From Heritagella caecorum (GTDB lineage Bacteria > Bacillota > Clostridia > Oscillospirales > Acutalibacteraceae), in assembly GCA_904419035.1 (NCBI GenBank), contig CAJFQL010000001.1:186001-250000 (forward strand): a DNA stretch of 64,000 nt. Direction: 5' to 3'. Positions within the stretch are counted from its first letter, which is position 1. Every line of letters starts with the position of its first letter. This document shows, in pieces, positions 14,592-24,270 of the stretch. The notes beneath the pieces are model-generated. The model made no database searches. It saw only the letters and a program-made list of their open reading frames with translations, and was not told the DNA's origin. The position numbers were made by a program, and so were the translations under genes.

Positions 14592-16436
14592 GTGACCAAA
14601 GAACAAAGCACATCGGGCCGGAAATCGGAAGCCAAAGCTTCGTTTTCTCCGGCTGTATGGGCCAAAATGGGGCCCTTCTTAAAACCATTTCGCTGGCGGC
14701 TGATCGGCATTGTTTTGCTGATGCTGTTCAGTGCCGGTATTGATATTCTGTATCCCCTTTTGCAGGGATACGCCGTCAACGAGTTTATCGTCCCCAAGCA
14801 GCTAAACGGTGTGGGCGGATTTACCGTCTTTTATTTTGTCATGCTCACGCTGCAGGCCCTTTCCACGCTGCTCATGTTTCGCAGCGCGCTGCGGCTGGAA
14901 ATGTATTTGGGACGGGAGCTTAAAAAAGCTTCATTTGTCCATTTGCAGGAACTGAGTTTTTCGTACTATAACGCCACCCCCGTGGGTACCATCGTCGCCC
15001 GGGTCATGAATGATACCAACCGGATCGGCGGGGTGTTCGCCTGGCGGTTGGTGGATTTCTTCTGGGCGTTTAGCTATGTGGCCGGTAGTATGATTGTCAT
15101 GCTGTTTTTAAACGTGACCCTCGCGTTGATGATTTTGGCCATTGTGCCGGTACTGCTGTGGATTACCTCGTATTTTCAGCGCAAGATCATTGCCGTCAAC
15201 CGCCGGGTGCGGGCGGTTAACGCCGATCTGACCCGGGCCTATAACGAAGGGATTGGCGGAGCAAAAACCAGCAAAACCCTGGTCATCGAGGAACAGAACT
15301 TGCAGGCTTTTTCCCAAACTTCCTCTGATATGCGCAAAAATACCATTCGCGCCTGCATGCTCAATGCGCTGTACATTCCCATTATCACGTTTTTCAGCTC
15401 CCTTTCGGTTGCGTTTGTGCTGACCCAAGGTGGATACCAGAATTTGCAAGGGGTGCTGGATATTGGCACACTGACAATTTTTATCAGCTATGCGCTGAAT
15501 ATCTTCGACCCCATCCAGCAGTTGGCCCGCATTACGTCGGACTTTATCGCCACACAGCCGAACATTGAACGGGTGATGGATCTCTTAGAATTAAAACCAC
15601 AGATCACCGATACTCCTGCCGTCATCGCAAAATATGGCACCAGCCTTTCCCCCAAGCGGGAAAACTGGGAACCCATTCAGGGCCATATCACGTTTGAGGA
15701 TGTAACGTTCCGGTATCCGGACGGCACCGACGATGTATTGTCACATTTTTCGCTGGATATTCCTGCGGGGACTACCGTGGCCATTGTAGGCGAAACCGGA
15801 GCCGGGAAATCGACCCTGGTCAATCTGGCCTGCCGGTTTTTTGAACCGACCGGCGGACGGATTCTCATCGACGGCCGTGATTACCGCGAACGCAGCATGC
15901 TGTGGCTGCATAGCAGCATCGGCTATGTGCTGCAAACGCCGCACCTGTTCAGCGGCACTGTCCGGGAGAATATCCGGTATGGCCGGTTGGATGCAACCGA
16001 TGCCGAAATTGAAGAAGCGGCCAAACTGGTCAGCGCCCATGAGATTATTTTACACATGGAAAACGGCTATGACAGCAATGTCGGCGAAGGCGGCGACCGC
16101 CTTTCCACCGGGGAAAAACAGCTGATTTCGTTTGCCCGGGCGGTGCTGGCCAACCCCCGCATTTTTGTACTGGATGAAGCTACGTCTTCCATCGATACTA
16201 AAACGGAAGAACACATCCAAACAGCTATCTCCACCCTTTTGCAAAACCGTACCTCTTTCCTCATTGCCCACCGGCTTTCCACCATTCGCAGAGCCGATCT
16301 CATTCTGGTCGTGCGAAACGGCCGGATTGTGGAACAGGGCTCGCACCACGAGTTGCTGGCAAAAGGCGGCTATTACCACGATCTATATAAACAGCAATTC
16401 GAACAGGAAGTCAGCCATAAATTTTTGGACGCATAA
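14592..16436 (+). CDS. ABC exporter half-transporter, catalytic-site subunit
   Basis: A 614-residue partner of the preceding gene. The exporter domain (about residues 35-345) is followed by Walker A GETGAGKST near 400 and Walker B FVLDEATSSID with the canonical Glu. Its signature is LSTGEKQ rather than LSGGQ. Together with the Asp of the partner this gives one consensus and one degenerate ATP site, the usual asymmetric heterodimer. It starts at GTG 14592 after AAAGGAG. A strong terminator follows. Confidence 0.93.
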   Translation: MTKEQSTSGRKSEAKASFSPAVWAKMGPFLKPFRWRLIGIVLLMLFSAGIDILYPLLQGYAVNEFIVPKQLNGVGGFTVFYFVMLTLQALSTLLMFRSALRLEMYLGRELKKASFVHLQELSFSYYNATPVGTIVARVMNDTNRIGGVFAWRLVDFFWAFSYVAGSMIVMLFLNVTLALMILAIVPVLLWITSYFQRKIIAVNRRVRAVNADLTRAYNEGIGGAKTSKTLVIEEQNLQAFSQTSSDMRKNTIRACMLNALYIPIITFFSSLSVAFVLTQGGYQNLQGVLDIGTLTIFISYALNIFDPIQQLARITSDFIATQPNIERVMDLLELKPQITDTPAVIAKYGTSLSPKRENWEPIQGHITFEDVTFRYPDGTDDVLSHFSLDIPAGTTVAIVGETGAGKSTLVNLACRFFEPTGGRILIDGRDYRERSMLWLHSSIGYVLQTPHLFSGTVRENIRYGRLDATDAEIEEAAKLVSAHEIILHMENGYDSNVGEGGDRLSTGEKQLISFARAVLANPRIFVLDEATSSIDTKTEEHIQTAISTLLQNRTSFLIAHRLSTIRRADLILVVRNGRIVEQGSHHELLAKGGYYHDLYKQQFEQEVSHKFLDA

Positions 16437-16462
16437 TCGTTTTTTTGTTCCCGATACAAAGG

Positions 16463-16502
16463 AAGAAGCGGGTACCTTACGAAAAAGGTACCCGCTTCTT
16501 TT
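16463..16502 (+). terminator. Terminator after the ABC exporter operon
   Basis: AAGAAGCGGGTACC / GGTACCCGCTTCTT, a 14-bp perfect stem with a 12-nt loop followed by T. Confidence 0.88.
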
Positions 16503-16546
16503 ATGGGCTTTTTGTCTTATCGCCCGCGGTTATGACGTTTTTGGGG

Positions 16547-16735
16547 TTATTTCATGCTCTGTTCGTAGGACTCGATCATCTTTTTGACCATCTGGCCGCC
16601 CACGGAACCGGCCTGACGGCTGGTCAGGTCACCGTTATAGCCTTCCTTCAGGTTCACGCCCACTTCGGAAGCCGCCTGCATCTTAAAGCGGTTCAGAGAT
16701 TCTCTGGCTTCGGGAACAACATTCTTATTAGACAT
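16547..16735 (-). CDS. Alpha/beta-type small acid-soluble spore protein
   Basis: A 62-residue DNA-binding spore-core protein. The signature ASEVGVNLKEGYNGDLTSR and AGSVGGQMVKKMIESYEQ are diagnostic of the family, which coats spore DNA and is degraded by the GPR protease at germination. The start MSNKNVVPEA at 16735 has a GAGGAGG SD; longer upstream frames have none. It stands alone between the ABC operon and the YfhO gene. A sigma-G promoter is expected, but I could not define one confidently. Confidence 0.95.
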   Translation of the reverse strand: MSNKNVVPEARESLNRFKMQAASEVGVNLKEGYNGDLTSRQAGSVGGQMVKKMIESYEQSMK

Positions 16736-16920
16736 GATTTTTTTCCTCCTCAAATATTGCCGGACGGGGCTTTTTCTTCCACTTCTTTTTCTCTTATCTA
16801 CCGCCCCGCCCGGACCGTTGCTTTGCGTTTGCATTGCTATTGTATCCGGGGAACAAAAAACCATGCCTGACAATTTTTTCTATTTTTCCGGCAAAAAACG
16901 CCAATTGTTCCAGAAAATCA

Positions 16921-19626
16921 TCAGGAGCGCAACAAGTAGAGCAGCACGGGGAATAGATACGCGGCGGCAAAAGCAGCGGCGCTGATTGTCACCAATACGT
17001 ATACACTGCCGTTTTGCATTTTCTTTAACCAAGCGCCACGTTTCAGCCATCTTTTCTTTCTGGCAAACCACCACAAGGTAAGCAGCAAAAGCCCTATCCC
17101 TGTCAGCAGTATTCCAGCCGTGAGCCCCGACGGCCACACGGAAAGCACCACCTGGTTTTCCCCTTCTGTCAACCGGATGGCGGTAAAAGCCCCCAATACC
17201 TGCCGCACTTCGGCTGGGGCGCCGTTACACCAGGCTGTCATCCCCTGCTGGTATTCCACCGGCAAAAAGAGCCACTCCCCTTCTTTTTCCGCCTGCACCG
17301 TAGCCGACAGCGTAGAGCCTTCTACCGTCACATCGCAGCCGTTGGCTTTGGCGGCCACCTGGTCCCATACAGACTGCCGCAGGCCGGCCACCCGGAACCC
17401 GTAGACATCCACATTTTTTGAAAACCACACGTCGACAAACACCGAATCCCCGGCCTTGAAATCGCCCAATTCCAGTAGCCCATTCATGGATTGCTTGGGA
17501 TACGACGAAGCCACCATACGGCCGTTGACATATACATCCAGCGCCCCGTTAATGGGTTCCGTCAGCCGGTTGCTCACGTCTTTAAACAGATCGAGATACA
17601 AGGTTTCGTCTTCCTGTAGCCGAATGTCATACCGCACTACCCCTTCCGAAGAAGTTTCATCCAGTTGATAGCTATAAAGCTGACTATCGGCGTCATAACT
17701 GGCATAAAGCCCTTCGATCGACTGGGGATCATAAAAATGAAATAGCGATTCTTCCCCGGGAAATAGGGTTTCATAGAGCGATTCCTGATAAAGCAGCCGG
17801 TCGGATGAGTCGATTTCCTCCGGTAGAGCTGTGGGCACCACGAGCCCTGTGCCCCAGTTATCCGTAACCTGCAGCAGCGTAAATGTGTCATTTTGTGCCA
17901 AAACTTCGTCATACCGGTCGGAAGAACGGCTTTCCGCATTTTGAAATACTACGCCCTGAATGCCCAGAAGCGCATCGGTAAACTGTGTGCCGCCATGGGT
18001 ACCGGCTTCCATCCAGTAGCAGGAATACCCCAATTTTTTCATGGCAAACAGCATATTGCGGGAAGTCAGGGACGTATAGTGCCCATGGTTCATAAACCCG
18101 GCTCCCCCCAATAAATTTACATCGGTGGTTTTGCTGTTTTGTTTGACAAAAAAGAGGGTATTGTCCTTATTTTCGGCGGTTATCTCCCCCAAATGAATGA
18201 GCTGTTCTTCATAACTGGTATTTTGCACACTGCCCTGAAACGAAGCAAAACCAAAAGCCAGCGACTGTAATAAAACGGCTGCCGCCAGAAAACAGGAGAT
18301 CGCTTTTTTCCGCACCAGTTCATACCGGCGCATGCCGAAAAGCAGCAGAAATGCCACCAATAAAAAGAGGAAAACAAAAAATAGAATCCACCACTGTTCT
18401 TCCCCTACCCACAAGGTACGGCAAAACGTGGCGAGCTTCTTGGCATTTTGTGGCAGATAGATGGCAAACAACAATCCTATGCCAAACAGGAACAAACTAT
18501 AGGCCCCGGTTAGTACCCGGGACGAATGCGACGGTAACATGCGCGTGTCCTTTTTTTGTTCCCAAGCCCAGGCGGCACCGAAAATCCCCAAAAAGTTCGT
18601 CAAAAACCCATACCGGCCGGGGTAAGCCTGGTAGCTGCCGATATGCCAAAATTTGTTGATCGGCTCTACAAACAGCGGTATGGTCATCAAAAGGATCAAC
18701 CCTATAAGGAACCAAAGCTTTCTGTTTTTCCCATCCCGCAGCCGGGGCAAACACCAAAGCACGCCTGCGCAGGAAAGGGCCGACAGCAAAAGCAGACAAC
18801 TGGTAGTGAGCAAATTGGGGTAAAAACTGCCGCTTTGCAAACTGAGCACAAAGTCCGTGGTGCGGGCCGATTGGCTGTACTGCTCCAAAAACGGCAGCCA
18901 GGCAGCCGCCGACAGGAAAAACGAAAGCCCCACCCCGCAGCAAATCCGCAAGGCTGTGGGCCCCCGCCGCCGGGCCGGCACGCAAAACCACACATACGCC
19001 CCCGCTGCGATGGCCAGAAACAGCAACACCATGTAACTGATGTAAAGGCTGATCACGAGGTGCATAAAGACTATCAGCACAAACCACCGGCTTTTGCCTG
19101 TGCGCACCAGGTAAAGAAACGCTTCCACGAGTAAGGGAAGCAGGATCACCAAATCCAGCCAATGCACATTGACAAAATACAAAAGGCCATACCCGCAAAA
19201 GCCATAGGAAACGCCAAACAGCGCCCCATGCCATACGGCCATACGGGGAAACCGGCGCAGCAAAAACCAGCCCATGCAATATGCCGCTGTCACCAGTTTG
19301 AGGAGAACAAGCACGTTGAGAAATAGATAGATCTGTTCCGGCTGGACCAACACTACCAAAAGAGAAAACGGGCTGCACAAAAAGAAGAAGAAGACACCCC
19401 AAAAATCCATGCCGCCGCTTGCGAGGTTGAGAAAAAAGCCATGATGCCCCAGCAAAATATTGCGAAATTGCAGGAAAAGCGGCGCGATTTGTTGTTTCAT
19501 ATCCCCCCATCCAAGACTGAGGGAGCCGCACGGGAATAAGCCGCACATGGCATAAACCGCCAGCAGCAAAAGGGCCGTCAGTCCGGCGGCGATGATCCCG
19601 GCCCACCGGCTTTTTCGTTTTGTCAT
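16921..19626 (-). CDS. YfhO family membrane protein
   Basis: A 901-residue multi-spanning membrane protein with about a dozen N-terminal helices, a large external beta-rich region (about residues 480-830) and a final helix pair at the C-terminus. GWGDMKQQIAPLFLQFRNI and ASGGMDFWGVFFFFLCSPF near the N-terminus are typical of the YfhO family. Some of these proteins take part in glycosylation of lipoteichoic acid or other polymers, but the function here is only inferred. The ATG at 19626 follows AAAGGAG. It follows tyrS on the same strand, with the tyrS terminator placed after tyrS. Confidence 0.88.
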   Translation of the reverse strand: MTKRKSRWAGIIAAGLTALLLLAVYAMCGLFPCGSLSLGWGDMKQQIAPLFLQFRNILLGHHGFFLNLASGGMDFWGVFFFFLCSPFSLLVVLVQPEQIYLFLNVLVLLKLVTAAYCMGWFLLRRFPRMAVWHGALFGVSYGFCGYGLLYFVNVHWLDLVILLPLLVEAFLYLVRTGKSRWFVLIVFMHLVISLYISYMVLLFLAIAAGAYVWFCVPARRRGPTALRICCGVGLSFFLSAAAWLPFLEQYSQSARTTDFVLSLQSGSFYPNLLTTSCLLLLSALSCAGVLWCLPRLRDGKNRKLWFLIGLILLMTIPLFVEPINKFWHIGSYQAYPGRYGFLTNFLGIFGAAWAWEQKKDTRMLPSHSSRVLTGAYSLFLFGIGLLFAIYLPQNAKKLATFCRTLWVGEEQWWILFFVFLFLLVAFLLLFGMRRYELVRKKAISCFLAAAVLLQSLAFGFASFQGSVQNTSYEEQLIHLGEITAENKDNTLFFVKQNSKTTDVNLLGGAGFMNHGHYTSLTSRNMLFAMKKLGYSCYWMEAGTHGGTQFTDALLGIQGVVFQNAESRSSDRYDEVLAQNDTFTLLQVTDNWGTGLVVPTALPEEIDSSDRLLYQESLYETLFPGEESLFHFYDPQSIEGLYASYDADSQLYSYQLDETSSEGVVRYDIRLQEDETLYLDLFKDVSNRLTEPINGALDVYVNGRMVASSYPKQSMNGLLELGDFKAGDSVFVDVWFSKNVDVYGFRVAGLRQSVWDQVAAKANGCDVTVEGSTLSATVQAEKEGEWLFLPVEYQQGMTAWCNGAPAEVRQVLGAFTAIRLTEGENQVVLSVWPSGLTAGILLTGIGLLLLTLWWFARKKRWLKRGAWLKKMQNGSVYVLVTISAAAFAAAYLFPVLLYLLRS

Positions 19627-19666
19627 GGTGATAGACTCCTTTCTGCTCCCCGGCCGCCAAGGGAAG

Positions 19667-19709
19667 GAAAAAAGCAGAGGCAAGCTTTTTTACTTTCCTC
19701 TGCTTTCTG
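19667..19709 (-). terminator. Terminator after tyrS
   Basis: AAAGCAGAGG / CCTCTGCTTT stem (19671-19706) with a minus-strand T run. It lies between tyrS and the YfhO gene start. Confidence 0.82.
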
Positions 19710-19713
19710 TTTT

Positions 19714-20937
19714 TTATACCAAAGAAACTTTGTGGTATACTTTCTTGCCTTTGCGCAAAATCAGCGCATCCTGTTCGAACATGTCCGGCGTGATCTGCAT
19801 TTGCAGGTCCGTGGCCTTTTGCGTGCCAACCGTTACACCGCCCTGCTGGATCAGGCGTTTGGCCTCCCCGCGGGAAGCAGCCAACCCGGTTTTGACCAGC
19901 ACGTCGAGCAGCGCCATGCCGTCGCCCAGTTCCGTGCGAGACAGTTCCGTCGTGGGCATGTGCTCGCTATCCCCACCGTTTACAAACAGGGCACGGGCTG
20001 CCGCCTGAGCCTTTTCGGCTTCTTCTTCGCCGTGAATGAGTTTCGTGACTTCATAAGCCAGGATTTCTTTGGCCTTATTCAGTTCACTGCCCTGCCAGGT
20101 GTCCATTTCGCGAATCTGATCCATGGGCAGGAACGTTACAATACGCAGGCAGCGCATGACGTCGGCATCCGCCACGTTGCGCCAGTACTGGTAGAATTCG
20201 TAGGGCGACGTCTTGTTCGGGTCCAGCCACAGGGCGCCTTTTTCGGTTTTGCCCATTTTTTTGCCTTCGCTGGTGGTCAGCAGCGTGAAGGTCATGGCTT
20301 CCACCGATTTGCTGTCCATACGGCGGCACAGTTCCACGCCGCCGATCATGTTGCTCCACTGGTCGTCGCCGCCCAGCTGCATCTGGCAGCCATACCGGCG
20401 GTTCAGTTCCAGGAAATCGTAGCTCTGCATGATCATGTAGTTCATCTCAAAGAACGAAAGCCCGCGTTCCAGGCGCTGCTTGTAGCATTCGGCCGCCAGC
20501 ATGCGGCTTACCGAAAAATGCACGCCCACTTCCCGCAAAAACTGAATGTAGTTCAGGTTGCGCAGCCAGTCCCCGTTATTGGCGATAATGGCCTTTCCGT
20601 CGCTGAAGTCAATCAGGCGGGACATCTGCTTTTTAAAGCATTCGATGTTGTGATCGATCGTCTCCGTGGTCATCATTTTGCGCATGTCGGTTTTGCCCGA
20701 AGGGTCCCCGATCATCGCCGTACCACCGCCGAACAGCGCGATGGGCCGGTGACCGGCACGCTGCATATGCGCCATGGCCATAATCGGCACAAAATGCCCC
20801 ACGTGCAGGCTATCCGCCGTGGGGTCAAACCCCACATAAAACGTAATTTTTTCATCATTGAGCAGGTGACGCACCGCTTCTTCATTGGTGACCTGCGCAA
20901 TCAGGCCTCGATCTTTCAGATCTTCGTAAACTCCCAT
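19714..20937 (-). CDS. tyrS: Tyrosyl-tRNA synthetase
   Basis: A 407-residue class I aminoacyl-tRNA synthetase. The HIGH-type motif is HVGH within FDPTADSLHVGHFVP near residue 40, and the KMSKS-type motif is KMGKT near 232. The C-terminal S4 domain contains GLAASRGEAKRLIQQGGVTV. It charges tRNA-Tyr. A T-box leader with a UAC specifier controls it, so uncharged tRNA-Tyr should permit read-through. AAGGAAGGG precedes the ATG. Confidence 0.96.
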   Translation of the reverse strand: MGVYEDLKDRGLIAQVTNEEAVRHLLNDEKITFYVGFDPTADSLHVGHFVPIMAMAHMQRAGHRPIALFGGGTAMIGDPSGKTDMRKMMTTETIDHNIECFKKQMSRLIDFSDGKAIIANNGDWLRNLNYIQFLREVGVHFSVSRMLAAECYKQRLERGLSFFEMNYMIMQSYDFLELNRRYGCQMQLGGDDQWSNMIGGVELCRRMDSKSVEAMTFTLLTTSEGKKMGKTEKGALWLDPNKTSPYEFYQYWRNVADADVMRCLRIVTFLPMDQIREMDTWQGSELNKAKEILAYEVTKLIHGEEEAEKAQAAARALFVNGGDSEHMPTTELSRTELGDGMALLDVLVKTGLAASRGEAKRLIQQGGVTVGTQKATDLQMQITPDMFEQDALILRKGKKVYHKVSLV

Positions 20938-20984
20938 GTTGGTTCCCTTCCTTTTCCTTACTTTTTGTCAGAGGGCAGGGGGTC

Positions 20985-21254
20985 AAAAAAGAAAACGCCC
21001 CCTGCATCTATCATGCAGAGGGCGGACATCCCGCGGTACCACCTCAGTTCACCGATACCTCACGATACCGGCCTCACGGGTACAGAAAATACCCTTGTGC
21101 TTTAACGCGCACCCACGGCCTGTCACCTACTCGGTTTCCCTTTCAGCCGGCAGCTCCGGAATGTATTTCGGGACCCGAACGCAACTGCTTCCACCGACCG
21201 CAGTTTCTCTTGGCCGTTCCAGTATCCGTACTTCTTTCCTTCAACGCCTGTATG
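20985..21254 (-). ncRNA. Tyrosine T-box leader of tyrS
   Basis: On the minus strand the T-box GAGGTGGTACCGCGG (21045-21031) is followed by a terminator stem CGCCCTCTGCAT/ATGCAGGGGCG (21024-20996) and a T run. Upstream lies a Stem I region with a probable UAC specifier at 21165-21163, within GAAATACATTCCGGAGC. UAC matches the tyrosine synthetase downstream. The T-box would form the antiterminator when uncharged tRNA-Tyr binds. Confidence 0.92.
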
Positions 21255-21258
21255 CACC

Positions 21259-21287
21259 ATTATAAGCACCGAAAGGGAAAAAGTCAA
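21259..21287 (-). promoter_or_regulatory. Sigma-A promoter of the tyrS T-box transcript
   Basis: TTGACT (21287-21282), 17 nt, TATAAT (21264-21259). The -35 box overlaps the recN stop codon. Confidence 0.87.
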
Positions 21288-22954
21288 GGGGTATCGTTGT
21301 CTTTTTCCAGCATTTCGGCAGCATTTTGCCGCATCAGAGGTGTAAGTTCCCCGCCGCTGATCATGCGGGCGATCTGGTCAATGCGGCCTTCCCGGTTAAG
21401 GGGCTGCACATGGGTATATGTTTTTCCGTCCTTCACTTCTTTTTGAATCAGAAGCTGAGAATCGGCCATGGCGGCAATTTGAGCCGTATGGGTTACGCAC
21501 AGCACCTGCACATCACGGGACAGCTGCCGCAGCTTTTGTCCCACTTTGCGGGCCGCCTGCCCGCTGATCCCGGCGTCCACTTCGTCGAAAATCATGGTAT
21601 CCACCGGGTCATGCCGGGCCAGCACCGTTTTAAGCGCCAGCATAATGCGGGATAATTCCCCGCCGGATGCAATTTTCGACAGCGGTTTCGGATCTTCCCC
21701 GGGGTTGGTGGAAATGAGGAACTGGATGCGGTCGCACCCGTTTTCGTTTAAGGGGCAGCGCACCTGCTCCACCTGAAAACAGACGTCCGGCATCGCTAGA
21801 AAGGCCAGCTCTTCCGCCACCCGGCGGGTCAATTCCCGGGCGGCATCCCGCCGCCGGTGGGATAGTTCCCTCGCTAGTTCAATCGCTTTTGCCTTTTGGG
21901 TTTCAAACACCTGCTGCCATTTTGCCAGTTCTTCATCGGCATGTTCAATGGCATGCAGTTCTTTTTTGGCGTTTTCAAGATAACGAAGCATCTCTTCTTC
22001 GGTGCGGCCGTATTTTAACCCCAGCCGGTACAATTCGTCGAGCCTTGCTTCCACCCGTTCCCTTTCCTCCGGGTCAAAATCCAAGAATCCCGCAAAACGC
22101 GCTTCTTCATCGGCCAGGGACTGTACATCGTAATAGGCCCCGCGTAGCTGTTCCGCCCATTTTTGGGCCTGGGGCAAATACTGCGCCGCTTCCTCGGCGG
22201 CGTCGGCCGCCTGCTGCAACAGATCGACGGCACCAGGTTCATCCCCACCCTGCAGCGCTTTGCGGCAGCGCAAAAATTGCGTGGCCGTTTTTTCGCCGTT
22301 TCGAAACAGGATCCGCTGCTGCTGCAGTTTTTCCTGTTCGCCCGGCGTAATCGCGCCTTTTTCCAGCTCCTCAATTTCATAGGTAAGCAGGTCGGCCCGG
22401 CGGGTCTTTTCCTCTTCGTTCGTCAGCAGCGCATCCATGTTTTTTTGCGCGGCGCGCAACTGGGCATACACCTGTCGGTATTCCGCTACCAATCCGTCAA
22501 GCTGCCCCTGGGCATCTACATATACGCGGTGCTGCTCTTTATCCAGCAGTTCATAACTTTCGTGCTGGCCGTGGATGGTGAGCATGCGGGCTCCCACCGC
22601 CGCCAGCACAGAAACGGTCACGGGACGGTTATTCACCCGGCACAGAGTTTTCCCCTCCACCCGGATTTCCCGCTGCAAAATCAGCTGGTCTTCCTGTACC
22701 GGTACGCCCCATTCTTCCAAATCCGCACACAGGGTTTCCGGCACATTTTGAAACACCGCCGTCACACAGGCGCTTTTCGCGCCCGTGCGCACCAAATCGC
22801 GGGAAACACGGCCGCCCAGCACCGCATGGATGGAATCGATCAAAATCGACTTCCCGGCCCCGGTTTCACCGGTCAACACCGTCATGCCCGAGGAAAACGA
22901 TACATCCGCCCGTTCGATCACCGCAATATTTTCAATGGTCAATTGCGTGAGCAT
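21284..22954 (-). CDS. recN: DNA repair protein RecN
   Basis: A 556-residue SMC-like ATPase for double-strand break repair. The Walker A GETGAGKSILIDSI is near residue 30, central coiled-coil segments run about 150-370, and the C-terminal ABC signature is KIASGGELSRIMLAL with Walker B TMIFDEVDAGISG. It is the last gene of the ymfF-to-recN operon, 7 nt after argR. Length matches the family. Confidence 0.96.
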   Translation of the reverse strand: MLTQLTIENIAVIERADVSFSSGMTVLTGETGAGKSILIDSIHAVLGGRVSRDLVRTGAKSACVTAVFQNVPETLCADLEEWGVPVQEDQLILQREIRVEGKTLCRVNNRPVTVSVLAAVGARMLTIHGQHESYELLDKEQHRVYVDAQGQLDGLVAEYRQVYAQLRAAQKNMDALLTNEEEKTRRADLLTYEIEELEKGAITPGEQEKLQQQRILFRNGEKTATQFLRCRKALQGGDEPGAVDLLQQAADAAEEAAQYLPQAQKWAEQLRGAYYDVQSLADEEARFAGFLDFDPEERERVEARLDELYRLGLKYGRTEEEMLRYLENAKKELHAIEHADEELAKWQQVFETQKAKAIELARELSHRRRDAARELTRRVAEELAFLAMPDVCFQVEQVRCPLNENGCDRIQFLISTNPGEDPKPLSKIASGGELSRIMLALKTVLARHDPVDTMIFDEVDAGISGQAARKVGQKLRQLSRDVQVLCVTHTAQIAAMADSQLLIQKEVKDGKTYTHVQPLNREGRIDQIARMISGGELTPLMRQNAAEMLEKDNDTP

Positions 22955-22961
22955 GCTCTTC

Positions 22962-23417
22962 TCACCTGCCCGTCAGCAATTTTTTCAACCCACCCTGCAT
23001 GTTAATGGCGTCTTCTTCGGAACGGCACGCAATGAAAATCGTATCGTCCCCGGCCAGCGTCCCCACCAGGCCTTTCCAATGGGTGGAATCAATGGCGGCA
23101 CAAACGGCCTGGGCCATGCCATTCATACACTTGACCACCAAAAGATGGCCGGCCGCTTCGATGGAAAGCACGGAATCGGCAAACAACGTCAAAAATTTAG
23201 TGGAAACCCCGGGAGCATTTTCCTGTCCGGTGGAATAGTGGTACCGCCCTTCGCTGCTCAGCGTCTTGATGAGGCGCAATTCTTTAATGTCGCGGGATAC
23301 CGTTGCCTGGGTCACATCATACCCGGCTTCCCGCAGGCAGCGCAGAAGTTCTTCCTGGGTATCAATGTCTCGTTCCTGGATCAGTTCCAAAATTTTCGCA
23401 TGCCGTCTTGTTTTCAT
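22962..23417 (-). CDS. argR: Arginine repressor
   Basis: A 151-residue ArgR/AhrC regulator. The N-terminal winged helix contains QEELLRCLREAGYDVTQATV and SRDIKELRLIK. The C-terminal hexamerisation and arginine-binding domain contains GTLAGDDTIFIACRSEEDA. It controls arginine metabolism. The ATG at 23417 follows AAAGGAG; the longer frame from 23447 lacks an SD. It is one base from the nadK stop and 7 nt before recN, the usual order in Firmicutes. Confidence 0.95.
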   Translation of the reverse strand: MKTRRHAKILELIQERDIDTQEELLRCLREAGYDVTQATVSRDIKELRLIKTLSSEGRYHYSTGQENAPGVSTKFLTLFADSVLSIEAAGHLLVVKCMNGMAQAVCAAIDSTHWKGLVGTLAGDDTIFIACRSEEDAINMQGGLKKLLTGR

Positions 23418-23418
23418 G

Positions 23419-24270
23419 TCACAGTCTCCTTTCGGCCAATTTGTCATTGACCACTTGATAAAAGTTCGTGTGATTCAGCCGGATAAGTCCAGCTGTCAAG
23501 TGGGAACGCTTTACCGTAATGGGTGCCGAAGCGCTCACCGGAATAATCGTAGCCCCATCGAGTGAAAGCAAAATCTCTTCATCGCTGCCGCAATGGGCCC
23601 GGGCGCATAATGTTGAAGTCGAAGAAAAAATGACCGGGCGCGTCACCAGAGAATGGGGGCAGATGGGCACCAGCCCAATGCAGTCCAGGGCCGGGTCGAC
23701 CACCGGCCCTCCCGCCGACAGGGAATACGCCGTACTGCCGGTCGGCGTCGAAATAATCAGCCCATCGGCCCGGTAGTGGCAAATGCTTTCGTTATTTAAT
23801 AGCACTTCAAAATCGAGGATATGTGAATACGTACCGCGGGACAGCACCGCATCGTTGAGCACTGCATGGGGCGTTGTCTCCTGCCCGACCCAGACGTCGA
23901 GCATCATCCTTTTTTCAATGGTATAGGTGCCCTGAACCAGTTTGTCGAGCTCGTTCATTTCATTTTTTTCCAGGCTGGCCACAAACCCCAGCCGGCCCAC
24001 ATTGATGCCCAAAACCGCTTTTCCACACAAGGCCGCCTTTTTAGCCACCTGAATAATGGTACCGTCACCGCCCACGGCAATGAGCACATCCCCCTGCCGG
24101 TACAGCGCGTTTTCATCCTTTAAAAACCCCACACCCGTATCGCCAAAATAGGGCCGCATGGCTTCCGCCATCCATACGTCGGCCCCCAGGCTGTGCAGTT
24201 TTTTTACCAGGGCCCGGGTACACCGGTCGGTATCTTTTTTATCCAAATTGGGGACAACCGCTGCTATCAT
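23419..24270 (-). CDS. nadK: NAD kinase
   Basis: A 283-residue enzyme phosphorylating NAD to NADP in the cytosol. The diagnostic GGDGTIIQVAKKA is near residue 68, followed by GINVGRLGFVASLE and the substrate loop STPTGSTAYSLSAGGP near 175. Its ATG overlaps the tlyA stop as ATGA. Length is typical. Confidence 0.95.
   Translation of the reverse strand: MIAAVVPNLDKKDTDRCTRALVKKLHSLGADVWMAEAMRPYFGDTGVGFLKDENALYRQGDVLIAVGGDGTIIQVAKKAALCGKAVLGINVGRLGFVASLEKNEMNELDKLVQGTYTIEKRMMLDVWVGQETTPHAVLNDAVLSRGTYSHILDFEVLLNNESICHYRADGLIISTPTGSTAYSLSAGGPVVDPALDCIGLVPICPHSLVTRPVIFSSTSTLCARAHCGSDEEILLSLDGATIIPVSASAPITVKRSHLTAGLIRLNHTNFYQVVNDKLAERRL

Noticed and set aside
19732..21105. 457-codon plus-strand frame opposite tyrS and its T-box
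   Set aside because: Antisense mirror of tyrS, running on into the T-box leader; no family match and no ribosome-binding site.
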